Shown one piece after another: positions 1 through 9,393 of a stretch of DNA of 64,000 nt (positions within the stretch are counted from its first letter, which is position 1; each line of letters begins with the position of its first letter). The DNA comes from Lachnospiraceae bacterium (GTDB taxonomy: Bacteria; Bacillota; Clostridia; Lachnospirales; Lachnospiraceae). The stretch spans positions 335,018 through 399,017 of the forward strand of contig JAAUZV010000014.1 in assembly GCA_014804425.1 (NCBI GenBank), read 5' to 3'. Below the pieces are notes generated by a model that saw nothing but the letters and a program-made list of their open reading frames with translations, had not been told where the DNA came from and ran no database searches. Made by a program: the position numbers and the translations under genes.

Positions 1-157
1 CAAAGTACGGCTCCTCACTCAATGCATCCTCCACATACCGCGCTTCCGGCATGCAGAGCTTCAGATAACGGATATTCGCGTGATCTCCGTAGAGATTCGC
101 GATCTCGGGGAACAGCGTTTCTACAACAACCTCTTTTTTTTCCTCCGAACCGGCCAT
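1..157 (-). CDS. gatD: GatD-like lipid II glutamine amidotransferase subunit (N-terminal part, cut by window edge)
   Basis: Only the first 52 codons are inside the window; the gene runs off the left edge. The visible N-terminus contains LFPEIANLYGDHANI followed by a hydrophobic strand, which is the opening of the class I glutamine amidotransferase domain of GatD/CobQ-like proteins (established family pattern). It follows murT by 8 bp, and the MurT/GatD pair is known to amidate D-glutamate of lipid II to D-isoglutamine, GatD supplying ammonia from glutamine. The ATG at 157 is chosen; a GTG at 169 that overlaps the murT stop (GTGA) is in frame and is an alternative. The catalytic Cys/His lie outside the window, so the call depends on the N-terminus and on context. 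Confidence 0.85.
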   Translation of the reverse strand, partial: MAGSEEKKEVVVETLFPEIANLYGDHANIRYLKLCMPEARYVEDALSEEPYF

Positions 158-165
158 TGCGCCGC

Positions 166-1530
166 TCACGCTCCTCTCTCCCTGATCAGTTCCTCAATTC
201 TTTGGTGCAGCTTATGGGAAAGATCCGGTTTATAGCACTGATGCAGCACAAATACCTGATCCGTCCCGTCGAAGGAAAGGTAACCCGGCGCTTCCTCGTC
301 CGTCATGCCGATCACGATCTTCTCCTCCGGAATCCCTGCCATCATCAGCCTGAGCTTCTGATCCTTTGCACGGTTTCCCGGCACGACAATGCGCTTCACA
401 AGCGGCGTATTCAGCTTTTCGTAATCGCAGTCATACATCCATGTCATATTCTCGAGCAGCTTTTCATCGTCCAGCAAAAACAGGATTTCCTTTGTGCCCG
501 GCTCCTTCGATAAATAATCAAACACCACGGAGCACGCCACGGGGTTATGTTCCTTTGCCATATGATCGATCACTTCAATGCCGCCGACCGTCGTCTTGTT
601 ATAACGCGTGTCCACGATATGCAGTTTGGAAAATCCGTCCCTGAGTTCATCGGGACTCATTCCCATTTCCCGAAGCAGCGTCGTTACCGCCACCTGATTA
701 TAAACATTAAAGATACTATCGCTGATGAGTTTATAGGACTGCGGCACACCGCGTTCCTTTAAGATCATCTCCTGATCCTCAAAGCGCACCTCCGCCTCAT
801 AATCCGGCACAGGCGACGCAAAACCGCAGTTGGGGCAGTGCGCTTTACCGATCTGATGATAACGCACATAATCGTAAGAGAGCTTCGCCGCGCATTTCGG
901 ACAGATCTGGCAGTCATTGATGATGTTATGACAGGTCTCCGTGTCCGAGGGCAGACGGCTGATGCTGTAATACACGCGGGGGTTGTCCGGCGCGACGCCG
1001 CTGCTGATCAGGTCGTCCGCGTTTAAGATCATCTTGGTATCCGGCTGCATATATGCCGATATGATCCCGGCAATATATTCCGCATGCGCGTTGCGCAAAA
1101 TGGAATCACGGAACAGATTCGTACACACCACATAATCCGGCTTGATGAACGGATAAATATGCATGGAGCTTCGCTCATCGACCTCGATCACACCCCACTC
1201 GTTCTTAGACTTCCCTGAAAGCGTGGCATTCACGAGAAACGCACACGCCACTCCCGCCTTTGTGTTGGAGCCCTTGCGATTGTTTGCCGCGTGAATCCCC
1301 TCCGCCTCCAGCAGATCGACAAGCAGATTGGACACCGTTGTCTTTCCGTTTGTGCCCGTCACGCCGATCAGATGCTTCGGTCTCCCGACCTGTCCCATAA
1401 AATCCGGGCAGATCTGCAATGCCAGCTTTCCCGGAAAAAAGGTTGCGTTCATGCCAAGCAGTCTCTGTGTCGTATAGGCAAGCTTTCCAATGAGCATGGC
1501 GATATAAAATCTTGCTGTTCTCTTTGCCAT
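166..1530 (-). CDS. murT: MurT, lipid II isoglutaminyl synthase (Mur ligase-type subunit)
   Basis: A 454-residue Mur ligase-family protein. The ATP-binding loop GVTGTNGKTT lies near residues 56-65. A four-cysteine zinc ribbon (CPKC near 210 and CPNC near 232) sits inside the central domain, which is the hallmark that separates MurT from MurE/MurF, and the C-terminal part matches the DUF1727 region. With GatD, encoded 8 bp downstream, it should activate the D-Glu carboxylate of the lipid II stem peptide at the cytoplasmic membrane face so that it can be amidated. The frame stays open for 27 more codons upstream, but the ATG at 1530 has an excellent AGGGAGGAG site 6 bases before it, so that start is used. 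Confidence 0.95.
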   Translation of the reverse strand: MAKRTARFYIAMLIGKLAYTTQRLLGMNATFFPGKLALQICPDFMGQVGRPKHLIGVTGTNGKTTVSNLLVDLLEAEGIHAANNRKGSNTKAGVACAFLVNATLSGKSKNEWGVIEVDERSSMHIYPFIKPDYVVCTNLFRDSILRNAHAEYIAGIISAYMQPDTKMILNADDLISSGVAPDNPRVYYSISRLPSDTETCHNIINDCQICPKCAAKLSYDYVRYHQIGKAHCPNCGFASPVPDYEAEVRFEDQEMILKERGVPQSYKLISDSIFNVYNQVAVTTLLREMGMSPDELRDGFSKLHIVDTRYNKTTVGGIEVIDHMAKEHNPVACSVVFDYLSKEPGTKEILFLLDDEKLLENMTWMYDCDYEKLNTPLVKRIVVPGNRAKDQKLRLMMAGIPEEKIVIGMTDEEAPGYLSFDGTDQVFVLHQCYKPDLSHKLHQRIEELIRERGA

Positions 1531-1663
1531 TGCCTCTCCTCCCTGCAACATAGACTGCGCTTTTTCCGCGATTTCATTCCTTATTTTACTATTTATGGCC
1601 AAAAAAAGCAATCGCCAATTGACGTTTTCGGGAAAACGCCGAAAAACGCTTCCTTGGGCAACG

Positions 1664-3361
1664 TCAAAACGCCAGTCCCCGATAGCGGTTCACACACGCA
1701 AACAGTTCCTGCCTGCGCGGTCTTGCCAGTGACGCTGCGACTTCTCCCCGTCCGAACAACGCTTCCGGACCGTCCTTCTCCAAGTCCGCCTCCAGTGCAT
1801 CCACAGCCTGCGCAAGCGTCCGCACCCCGTTAAACTGTTTTTCCTCCAGCGCTTTCAGCGCATAGCCGAGCGCACGCGTCTGCTCCTCGTCTTTTAACTG
1901 CTCAAGCCCGCGCAGTATCACGTTGTTCTTGGCAAGCGCCACTTCATCTTTTCCGAATGTCTTGATCTTTAGGCGCTCCTCCGAGAGAAGACGTCTGTCC
2001 GGCTTAGGACATCGTTTCGCGCTGTATGCCGGAAACTCTGCCTGCGCCGTACGGAACACCGCAAATTGTTCCGCAGCCGCTTTCGCCTGCGCCGTAATGT
2101 CCAATGGGACATATTCCTTCATCTGAACGACGGTGTCCGCCACATGAAAATACGATCCGCTGCTGCCCGCCACAAGAACGGTCGAAATCCCCCTGCTCTC
2201 GTACAGGCCGTTCACCCGCTCAATAAACGGCGTGATCGGCTCCTCCTCGCTCTTGACCACCTCCTGCATCAGACGGTCGCGGATCATGAAATTGGTCGCC
2301 GAGGTATCCTCGTCCATGAGCAGCAGCCCGCACCCGCTCTCGACCGCTTCCATCAGTCCCGCTGCCTGCGAGGTGCTCCCGCTGGCGTCCTCCGTCGTAA
2401 AATGCGTCGTGTCCTTTTTATTGGGAAGATGGCTGATGAACGGCGTGATATCAACATTTACAATGCTCCTTCCATCCTCGGCGCGCAGCTTCACCGCGCT
2501 TTCGTCCGTGATGACAAGCTCTCTGCCGTCCCCGCCGATATGGTTATAGACGCCGTCCTGAATTGCCTGTAGAACCGTCGATTTTCCGTGATAGCCTCCG
2601 CCCACAAACAACGTGACACCCTTTCGGATGCCCATACCGCTCACCCTTCCCCTGTTCGGCAGTTCAAGCTCCACTTTCAGCGATTCCGGTGAACAAAACG
2701 GTACCGCTCCCTGCAGCGGCTTGTCCGATACCCCGCTCTGTCTCGGCAGGACCGCGCCGTCCGCAATAAACGCGCACAGCCCCATCTGCGGAAGCATTCC
2801 GCGGATATACTGCTGATCCTCACAAAGCGCGATCGCCGAGGCGAGCGCCTTTTGGTCTATATTGGAAAAATAAAGACTTTTCCGTACACAGTCCGGCAGA
2901 ATGCGGAACAATATTTTTTCCAGTTCGCCCGCATTCACGGAGCGCCCGTTCGCCGGAAAACCGGCTTCAAAACGCACGATGATCTTTTTCTCATCCGCGC
3001 GGCACGCCGTGCGCTCCAGCACTTCCTGCCCGCAGCGCGATACTGCAAGCAGACCGCTCTTTCCCGAACCCTTCGCAATAAAGCTGCCGCCCTTGATCTC
3101 ACGCGCAAACAGCCTTGTTAAATGATCCTGAAATGTGATCCTTTTTACTTTTACCCCGATATATTCTTTCGGGAATCCCGCCTTTGCCATCGGCACATGC
3201 ACCGAGAGGCGCGACGGCGCCGCAAACGGATCTCCCTGCACATGATCGATGGAAAGCACATAGCCCCCAAATTCATATTCTCCGCGCAGATCCTTGTATG
3301 CGGGATAGCCCCGATGGTCAATACTGCGCAGTTTTGCCTGTAATTCACTTGCAGTTTTCAT
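1664..3361 (-). CDS. Predicted ABC-class ATPase (PF09818-like)
   Basis: A 565-residue protein of the predicted P-loop ABC-class ATPase family (COG3044/PF09818 type). The N-terminal ~240 residues form the family-specific domain. The Walker A loop GGGYHGKST lies at about 254-262 and a Walker B-like GLLLMDEDTSATN follows near 350. No membrane segments are seen, so it is not a classical transporter ATPase; the biological role of the family is not established. It follows the GH43 gene directly: a GTG at 3373 would overlap that stop as GTGA, but the ATG at 3361 has a GTGAGG site 6 bases upstream and is preferred. Cotranscription with the two glycosidases is likely from spacing, but a functional link is not shown. 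Confidence 0.85.
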   Translation of the reverse strand: MKTASELQAKLRSIDHRGYPAYKDLRGEYEFGGYVLSIDHVQGDPFAAPSRLSVHVPMAKAGFPKEYIGVKVKRITFQDHLTRLFAREIKGGSFIAKGSGKSGLLAVSRCGQEVLERTACRADEKKIIVRFEAGFPANGRSVNAGELEKILFRILPDCVRKSLYFSNIDQKALASAIALCEDQQYIRGMLPQMGLCAFIADGAVLPRQSGVSDKPLQGAVPFCSPESLKVELELPNRGRVSGMGIRKGVTLFVGGGYHGKSTVLQAIQDGVYNHIGGDGRELVITDESAVKLRAEDGRSIVNVDITPFISHLPNKKDTTHFTTEDASGSTSQAAGLMEAVESGCGLLLMDEDTSATNFMIRDRLMQEVVKSEEEPITPFIERVNGLYESRGISTVLVAGSSGSYFHVADTVVQMKEYVPLDITAQAKAAAEQFAVFRTAQAEFPAYSAKRCPKPDRRLLSEERLKIKTFGKDEVALAKNNVILRGLEQLKDEEQTRALGYALKALEEKQFNGVRTLAQAVDALEADLEKDGPEALFGRGEVAASLARPRRQELFACVNRYRGLAF

Positions 3362-3369
3362 ATCAAACC

Positions 3370-5097
3370 TCACAAATAAGCCGGGTCTTCGTAGATCAGG
3401 TTAAGCTTCGTAAACTCTGCCCTGCAGCCGCCCACGGCATAGCAGCCGATCATGACGCCCGTAAAGCCTTCCACGACCTCGCTCGATAAATATTTTGCCT
3501 GCCCGGTGCCAAGGTATAACTCCTTTTCATCCGTTTCCACAAAAAAATGATATACGGTATTCTCACCCTTCACGATCAGCTTTGCGCTGTCTGTCGGGAT
3601 CGGGAGCGCCGCCTGTATCTGCCTGATGCCGCCGATATTGAGGCGAAGGATCACCTCATAGTCCCCTGCCGCATCTGCCCGCACGCCCGCGCCTGTCTTC
3701 GAGCCCGCCGCCGTTTTGTCATTCGCGCCTGCTGCCGCCCCGCCATTCGTGTTCTCCGCGCCGCGCCGACTGATGATCGCAACCTCATAGTGCTCGTTTT
3801 CACAGGAGTACAGCGTGACGCCCGCCTCCGGCATCCGTGCGCTCTGCGCATCGCGGTAAACCCACAGCGCTTTGTCCGCCTGCCCGTCTGCCAATCCCGA
3901 TGCGGCTTCCTTGTCCGACTCTGCTGCTGTTTTAGGCTGCTGCGCCGCTGTGTCTGACTCCGCCGCGGACAGTTCTTCCAATTTCAGCAGAACCGACAGG
4001 CGAAATGCAAATTCCTTCTGCCGCATGGCAAGGAATGTCGGCGACGCCACATCATCCAGTGTCTCCCCGCCGCCATACAATACCGCGCGGTCCGCCGACA
4101 GCTCGTAGCGGCTCTCGTCGGGGTGACGCAGATAGCACCAGTCAATCCCAAAATCCGTGTTTTCAAACGTATATTCTTTTTTAATCTGCTGGGAAAACGT
4201 CCCTTTCAGCTCATATTCAAAATCAGCCGTTCCGTCCGCGCCCGCATGGAACCAGCCGTCCCCGTCAAAACGCACCGGGATCAAAAACACTTCGCGCCCC
4301 AGCGTATGATACGGACGCCACATATGCATCTGACGAAATCCCAGACAAAAAATATGCCAGTCCCCGTTATCATCTTTGATCAGATCACCGTGCCCGATGC
4401 CTTGAATGATGAACGGCGCCTTGTTGCGGTTTGTCAGCACGGGGTTGTGCGCGTAATTCTCAAACGGCCCCCATACGGACGTGCCGCGGGCATAGGTGAT
4501 CATATGACCGTACTCCGTACCGCCCTCCGCCGCCATCAGATAGTAGTACCCGTCGATGTGGTATAAATGCGGGCTTTCCAGAAAACGTCCGCCCGAACCT
4601 TTCCAGATACATTTGCTTTCCGAAAGCTTTTTGCCCGACGCAATATCGATCTCACACTGGGTCACGCCTCCCACGCCCGCATCATCGCAGCCGTTGCTCA
4701 TAAAATATACATGACCGTCCTCAAAATAGAGCGACGGATCGATGCCGCCCTGTGCAACATAGACCGGATCGGACCATTCCTTGTAAATATCATCCGTATA
4801 AACATAAAAATTCTGATGCGTGGTATCATTGGTCGTCACCATATAAAAACGTCCCTCATGATACCGGATGGTCGGCGCAAAAACGCCTCCGGAGCTTCCG
4901 ATATTCTCAAGCATGACCTGACTTTTGCGTGTCAGCACATAACCGAGCTGCTTCCAGTTGACCAGATCCTCGCTCTCAAACAGCGGGACACCCGGAAAAT
5001 ACTGAAACGAACTGCACACCATATAATATTTGCCGTTTGCGGCACATACGCTCGGATCCGGATAAAAACCGGATATGACGGGATTCTTGTATTTCAT
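3370..5097 (-). CDS. Glycoside hydrolase family 43 (xylosidase/arabinofuranosidase-type)
   Basis: A 575-residue intracellular (no signal peptide) five-bladed propeller glycosidase. The three family-43 acidic residues are visible: Asp14 in FYPDPSV (general base), Asp120 in GGIDPSLYFEDG (pKa modulator) and Glu174 in FLESPHLYHIDG (general acid). A beta-sandwich-like C-terminal domain follows from about residue 310. The sandwich region carries two Ala/Gly/Ser/Asp-rich insertions (about 385-415 and 450-475) that look like flexible loops and are not typical of the family. The gene lies 13 bp after the GH13 gene, so the two enzymes probably share a transcript. The substrate is likely an arabinoside or xyloside, but the subfamily cannot be fixed from reading alone. 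Confidence 0.92.
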   Translation of the reverse strand: MKYKNPVISGFYPDPSVCAANGKYYMVCSSFQYFPGVPLFESEDLVNWKQLGYVLTRKSQVMLENIGSSGGVFAPTIRYHEGRFYMVTTNDTTHQNFYVYTDDIYKEWSDPVYVAQGGIDPSLYFEDGHVYFMSNGCDDAGVGGVTQCEIDIASGKKLSESKCIWKGSGGRFLESPHLYHIDGYYYLMAAEGGTEYGHMITYARGTSVWGPFENYAHNPVLTNRNKAPFIIQGIGHGDLIKDDNGDWHIFCLGFRQMHMWRPYHTLGREVFLIPVRFDGDGWFHAGADGTADFEYELKGTFSQQIKKEYTFENTDFGIDWCYLRHPDESRYELSADRAVLYGGGETLDDVASPTFLAMRQKEFAFRLSVLLKLEELSAAESDTAAQQPKTAAESDKEAASGLADGQADKALWVYRDAQSARMPEAGVTLYSCENEHYEVAIISRRGAENTNGGAAAGANDKTAAGSKTGAGVRADAAGDYEVILRLNIGGIRQIQAALPIPTDSAKLIVKGENTVYHFFVETDEKELYLGTGQAKYLSSEVVEGFTGVMIGCYAVGGCRAEFTKLNLIYEDPAYL

Positions 5098-5110
5098 CTG
5101 ACCGCTCCTT

Positions 5111-6889
5111 CTATCGGAAACTCTTAACCCAATTGATCAAAGAATCGTGATATACATTATCATAAACATCCTGCCTCATTCTGTCGGTCACATTGCCGTT
5201 CTTTTCCATGATGGCAAGGATCGCCTCTTGAAGTCCGGCAATCTTTCCCCGCTCAAACGCTTCGTCACAGGCGCGGTTCATCGCCTCATGCGCCTCGTCC
5301 TTCGCCGTTTCCGCGGCATCCGCTTCCATCTTCACTCGGCCTGCCGCCGTATCCGTCCCCGCGGTATTTTCATCTGCCTTATCTTCACACGTGCCGGCAC
5401 ATGCCCCTGCAGCGTCCGATTCCGTTTTCAATTCACACCACGGCTCCACGCAGCTTTCTCCGGTAAAATTTGCGCCCGTCACCGGTTCGCACGTCTCTGC
5501 GGAAGCTTCGCTCTCCTGCGCATCCGATCCGGAAATACCGTCCGCATTTGTCAGCCAGATCTCTCCCGCATTTGCCCTGACATTGACGCAGATCGTCCCG
5601 TTTACCGCGGAAACCTTTTGTCCCGACAGCGCGCCGACAAATTCCGTGCCGCTTCCGCACGGAACCGTCATCACATAATCACTGTCATCATTGTTGACCG
5701 TGACAATGGCGGTATCATTCTGCGTATTTCTTGAAAAAGCATACTGCCTGTTTGTCAGCAGCAATTGCTGATAATCGCCGTAGGACAGCGCTTTCGAAGC
5801 CTGCCTGATCTTTCCGAGCGCCGCTGTCAGCTTCGTGCACGCGTTATTTGTCAGCGCATCCTTGTAATCGTCAAGCGCAATCGCCGGTCGAAGCGATGCG
5901 TCGGAGAATTTTTCTTTTTTCCCTTCTATTCCGAACTCCGAGCCGTAATAAACGCTCGGCACGCCGGGCAGCGTATAGAGCAGCACATGTACAGGCGCAT
6001 AATGCGCCTTGTTCATCAGCTTTGTGTAAATGCGCTCCACGTCATGATTATCCACAAAATTGTAAAGCTTCAGCCCGTCGGGACGGTTTCCTCCCATCCC
6101 GTACAGACGCGTCACCGTATGTGCGATCTCAAAATAATTATGGTCGTTATGTCCCGAATAAAGCGCCTTGTGCAAATGGTAATTCGTTACGGAATGGAGC
6201 GTCCCCTCGTTTACCCAGCGGGTATAATCCCCGTGGATGACCTCGCCCATCAGCCAGAATTCCGGCTTTACCTCATTCGCAACGCCGCGCAGCGCACGCA
6301 TAAATTCAAAATCCAACACATCCGCCGCATCTAAGCGGATTCCGTCAACGTCAAATTCCTTCACCCAGAAACGGATCACGTCACAGATATAATCCCTCAC
6401 CGCCGGATTTCTTTGATTGAGCTTGACAAGCAGATTGTAGCCGCCCCAATTATCATAAGAAAATCCGTCGTTATACTCGTTGTTCCCCCCAAAATTCACG
6501 TTGCAGAACCAGTCCTTATACGCAGAATTTTCCCGATTCTGCTTCACGTCCCGGAATGCAAAGAAATCACGTCCGACATGGTTGAACACGCCGTCAAAAA
6601 TGACCTTGATCCCCTGCTCATGGCAAGCCTTCACAAACGCCGTCAAGTCCCCGTTATCGCCGAGCCTGCTGTCGAGCTTCTTATAGTCCGTCGTCTCATA
6701 GCCGTGTCCCACAGACTCAAACAGCGGTCCGATATACAGCGCGTTACACCCGATCTTTCTGCAATGTTCGATCCACGGTGTCAGCGTATTGAGCCGATGC
6801 ACGACCTCCCCGTACGGATTCTCCGTCGGCGCTCCCGTAAGTCCCAACGGATAAATGTGATAAAATACCGCCTCATCATACCATGCCAT
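5111..6889 (-). CDS. GH13 alpha-amylase-family glycosidase with unusual C-terminal extension
   Basis: All four conserved GH13 regions are present: DGVFNHVG (99-106), GIRLDAADV with nucleophile Asp187, GEVIHG with acid/base Glu216, and FVDNHD with Asp283. It has no signal peptide, so it should act in the cytoplasm on short maltooligosaccharides or cyclodextrins. A short C-domain ends near residue 450. It is followed by ~90 residues of Asp/Ala/Glu/Thr-rich low-complexity sequence and then ~50 residues of charged helix (AFERGKIAGLQEAILAIMEK) that ends the protein. That tail is not part of the usual fold and its role is unknown. A weak GGAGG site precedes the ATG at 6889. It heads the pair with GH43, 13 bp downstream. 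Confidence 0.92.
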   Translation of the reverse strand: MAWYDEAVFYHIYPLGLTGAPTENPYGEVVHRLNTLTPWIEHCRKIGCNALYIGPLFESVGHGYETTDYKKLDSRLGDNGDLTAFVKACHEQGIKVIFDGVFNHVGRDFFAFRDVKQNRENSAYKDWFCNVNFGGNNEYNDGFSYDNWGGYNLLVKLNQRNPAVRDYICDVIRFWVKEFDVDGIRLDAADVLDFEFMRALRGVANEVKPEFWLMGEVIHGDYTRWVNEGTLHSVTNYHLHKALYSGHNDHNYFEIAHTVTRLYGMGGNRPDGLKLYNFVDNHDVERIYTKLMNKAHYAPVHVLLYTLPGVPSVYYGSEFGIEGKKEKFSDASLRPAIALDDYKDALTNNACTKLTAALGKIRQASKALSYGDYQQLLLTNRQYAFSRNTQNDTAIVTVNNDDSDYVMTVPCGSGTEFVGALSGQKVSAVNGTICVNVRANAGEIWLTNADGISGSDAQESEASAETCEPVTGANFTGESCVEPWCELKTESDAAGACAGTCEDKADENTAGTDTAAGRVKMEADAAETAKDEAHEAMNRACDEAFERGKIAGLQEAILAIMEKNGNVTDRMRQDVYDNVYHDSLINWVKSFR

Positions 6890-6983
6890 GTTTCTGCCTC
6901 CTCAAGTTTTGATTTTGGGATTTTCCATGCCTTATTCCTGCCTTATGTATCGGATATTGGATTCAAGGCCGGGAATCCCGATT

Positions 6984-7550
6984 TTATTCATGATCATATA
7001 CGATCTGCCCCATTCTCATAGAGACATCCCGTTCCGAACACACTTCAACGATCCCGCGCATCCGCTCATCCATCAGGTGATACATCGTCCGCTTCTCCCA
7101 ACAGATGCCCTCTAAATATTCCCTCTGCTTTTCAGAAAGCTTATGAAGCGCAAAACTGTCCTCTTCTGAAATCAATCCGAAGTTGCACGCAACATAGGCA
7201 CACTCTCCACTCGCCGCCGGTTCCTGCTGTTTTTCCACACGGCGAAAGCTTTTTTTTCCGTATTTTCCTTCCTCCTGCACATAAGTATACGCCGGCTGTT
7301 TACATCCACCGGGTTTGTTTCGAAGCAGAATCCCTTCCTCCAACAAATATCTTGTGTATGCCTGTCGTACCCGTTCATAGGATATCGGAAAACTTAAACG
7401 TTCATGAATCTCTTTCGCCGTATAGCCAAGATGCGCGAGATGGCGGATCGCACCTCCGCACGCCACCTCAAAAGTAAAATCGGATAACGCCCGCCCAAAC
7501 ACCTGATTCTCACCGTTTTGCCCGTCCATTCCACCGCACCATCCAGTCAT
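6984..7550 (-). CDS. Uncharacterised protein with possible winged-helix region
   Basis: A 188-residue soluble protein that I do not recognise. Residues about 20-85 look helical with a helix-turn-helix-like stretch (HLGYTAKEIHERLSFPISYE, then VRQAYTRYLLEEGILL), suggesting a DNA-binding winged helix. The middle is Lys/Glu-rich and the C-terminal third is helical (LSEKQREYLEGICWEKRTMY). It is 95 bp upstream of the GH13 gene on the same strand, so it could be cotranscribed with or regulate the glycosidases; that is inference. The start is uncertain: ATGs at codons 1 and 8 are both possible. Confidence 0.6.
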   Translation of the reverse strand: MTGWCGGMDGQNGENQVFGRALSDFTFEVACGGAIRHLAHLGYTAKEIHERLSFPISYERVRQAYTRYLLEEGILLRNKPGGCKQPAYTYVQEEGKYGKKSFRRVEKQQEPAASGECAYVACNFGLISEEDSFALHKLSEKQREYLEGICWEKRTMYHLMDERMRGIVEVCSERDVSMRMGQIVYDHE

Positions 7551-7587
7551 CCGCCGTTTTTTGCTCTATCAGGGTCTTTTCCATCCC

Positions 7588-7618
7588 AAAAGAGTTTTCT
7601 GCGAAAACTCTTTTTTTA
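7588..7618. terminator. Perfect 9-bp hairpin with flanking A and T runs
   Basis: AGAGTTTTC (7591-7599) and GAAAACTCT (7603-7611) pair around a 3-base loop. On the plus strand the hairpin is followed by seven further Ts, and on the minus strand by a short TTTT. The better terminator is therefore antisense to the local genes, where it could block read-through into the Ter operon. A close relative (AGAGTTTCC/GGAAACTCT) stands after the M23 gene at 48410-48430. Confidence 0.55.
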
Positions 7619-7730
7619 GTTTACCAAAAAAGATGCCTGCACGCAAGTCCGCCGACAAGAGATCCGAAATTACTGCGTAAAAACAAAAAACCACCTATGA
7701 TGGGCCGGGCGTTTTCCACACGTTCCTCAA

Positions 7731-7775
7731 GATCAGCAAGGGCTGTGCAATTTCATGCAACAGCCCCTGTTGATC
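7731..7775 (-). other. Long imperfect hairpin after the last Ter-operon gene
   Basis: GATCA (7731-7735) pairs with TGATC (7771-7775), and GGGCTGTGCA (7740-7749) with TGCAACAGCCC (7756-7766), giving a stem of about 19 pairs with one bulge and one mismatch. It starts 2 bases after the stop codon of the SHOCT-like gene (7778). There is no immediate U-tract, but TTTTTTGTTTTT follows about 40 bases later on the minus strand (7694-7683). It is probably the 3' end structure of the long Ter transcript. Confidence 0.5.
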
Positions 7776-7777
7776 AC

Positions 7778-8341
7778 TTACTTTAATAACTGACTAATTT
7801 TTGCTTCATACTCATCCTTGGAGATAATTCCCATTTGGAGCTGCATCTCAATCTTTCGAATCTGCTCATGATTATCAAGCTTCTTCTGTATTACAGCAAC
7901 CTTCTCATCATATTCTTCCCGCGAAATGATCTCCATCGAAAGCGCTTTATCAAGTTTATTTTTCTCAGCTTCAAATTCCTCCTGCGCTTTCCTCCACTGC
8001 CTTTGTTCTTCTTCTTTTCTTGCGTTCAATGTTTTCTCTGCAATCTCCTCCTCAATCTCAGCAAGTTTTTCGAGATCCGGTCTCATTGCTTCCATGATTT
8101 CCGAAACATCAAAAGCCTCATCTGCATTTGTCCCGGAAATATATGCAACATATCTTTTACCAATTTCCGCATAAGATTCCATTAATCTTTTTTCAACCAC
8201 AGATTTCTGGACCTTTATACCCGCCAGTTTGCTTTGCTCCTTTGAAGCGGCATAAATGGAATTGCCAAAATTCTTTGCCGAATCAAATACATTTCCTCCC
8301 ACTTCTTTTACCGCTTTTGTTGTTTTCTCAAACATGTTCAT
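7778..8341 (-). CDS. Coiled-coil protein with two C-terminal SHOCT-like repeats
   Basis: A 187-residue soluble, highly charged protein. Residues 1-40 are amphipathic and resemble the start of phage-shock or stress coiled-coil proteins. Residues 85-140 form a Glu/Lys-rich coiled coil. The C-terminus has two copies of a short helical hairpin of SHOCT type, MEIISREEYDEKVAVIQ and MGIISKDEYEAKISQLL. SHOCT motifs are usually oligomerisation tails. The start at 8341 follows a GGGAGGAAC site. It is the last gene of the Ter run, 21 bp after the ATP-grasp gene, so it is likely an accessory part of the stress system. The exact role is unknown. Confidence 0.75.
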   Translation of the reverse strand: MNMFEKTTKAVKEVGGNVFDSAKNFGNSIYAASKEQSKLAGIKVQKSVVEKRLMESYAEIGKRYVAYISGTNADEAFDVSEIMEAMRPDLEKLAEIEEEIAEKTLNARKEEEQRQWRKAQEEFEAEKNKLDKALSMEIISREEYDEKVAVIQKKLDNHEQIRKIEMQLQMGIISKDEYEAKISQLLK

Positions 8342-8377
8342 CACAGTTCCTCCCATTCTTATTATATTTTTCCTGAG

Positions 8378-9382
8378 CTACCGTATCACCTTCGGAACTT
8401 CTATATATGAAACCACCTTTTCCTCCGGTGTAAAGCTCCAATCCACATTCTTTCCGAGCAATTTGTTCAAAGCAATATTCGGAATATTAATGTTCTCCGC
8501 CAAACATGCCATTTGCAGTCCGCCGGACATTCTGGTGTTGATTTCCAGAAGATAGGGAATGCCCTCGCTTACCTTAAACTGAATATTGCATGGATATTGC
8601 AATTGAATCCGATTCATAATGCAACGGGTCATTTTAAGAATATCTTCATCAAATAAAATCCTCTCATGTCTGGCCGAACCCTTATATCTTGGAATCGCAA
8701 TAAGACCCGAGGCCGTATTTAAACAATCAACACTTATTTCATTTCCCGGAAGATATGGCATCACCATTAAATCATCAAATCGTCCTGCCTCTTTAAGCGC
8801 ATTCACATAATCATCAAGGAGCATTTCCGCCCCGGGATAAATCCGCAGGCGTTTCCACTTATCAGCATGATCAATGATCCTCCTATAACTCATTGCTCCT
8901 TCATCTTTAACAAATTTAACGCATATCTGCTCGCTTCTCTCTTTCATTTTTGTATACGCATCTTCAAATTCCTCTACCGTGTTGACCACGGCATATTGCG
9001 GAATAGAAATCTCTCTGCACTCTTTCAAGTAGTCATAAGTAGCGGCCTTGTCATTCAGCAGCTTCATGATGGAATAATCATCCACCATCACCTTTACTCC
9101 GATCTCTTGAAATCTTTGCACGTTTTGGCTGATTTCAACCATTTTCCTTCTGGGAACGAACACATCCACTTTATGCTCTTTACAGAAATCAAGGCAGTAT
9201 TGAATATATTCTTCCCCATCCGTCAATGCATCCTGATACCACTCATCACACACCTTTTGAATGACCGAATCAATCTGTTTATTACTTGAAATCACATAGA
9301 CCCGTTCTTCCGCATCTTGTTTCATAAGTTCTATCAAGCCATATACAGTGCTAAACCAATGATTGAACCATACTCTGACCAT
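8378..9382 (-). CDS. ATP-grasp family ligase of the Ter biosynthetic module
   Basis: A 334-residue ATP-grasp enzyme. The N-terminal preATP-grasp Rossmann-like domain (1-105) is followed by the nucleotide-binding region (CVKFVKDEGAMSYRRI near 170) and the metal-binding C-terminal strand YLLEINTRMSGG near 290, where the acidic and Asn residues expected to bind Mg-ATP are visible. In Ter systems such ligases are encoded next to two phosphoribosyltransferases and a HAD phosphatase, and are proposed to join an amino acid or other carboxylate to a nucleoside-like product (published comparative-genomics inference). The start has an AGGAG site. It lies 11 bp after the StiP gene. Confidence 0.85.
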   Translation of the reverse strand: MVRVWFNHWFSTVYGLIELMKQDAEERVYVISSNKQIDSVIQKVCDEWYQDALTDGEEYIQYCLDFCKEHKVDVFVPRRKMVEISQNVQRFQEIGVKVMVDDYSIMKLLNDKAATYDYLKECREISIPQYAVVNTVEEFEDAYTKMKERSEQICVKFVKDEGAMSYRRIIDHADKWKRLRIYPGAEMLLDDYVNALKEAGRFDDLMVMPYLPGNEISVDCLNTASGLIAIPRYKGSARHERILFDEDILKMTRCIMNRIQLQYPCNIQFKVSEGIPYLLEINTRMSGGLQMACLAENINIPNIALNKLLGKNVDWSFTPEEKVVSYIEVPKVIR

Positions 9383-9393
9383 TTTTCAAACTC

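Noticed and set aside
22..513. Long plus-strand frames opposite murT and other minus-strand genes
   Set aside because: They mirror real genes, have no ribosome sites, and their products match no family.
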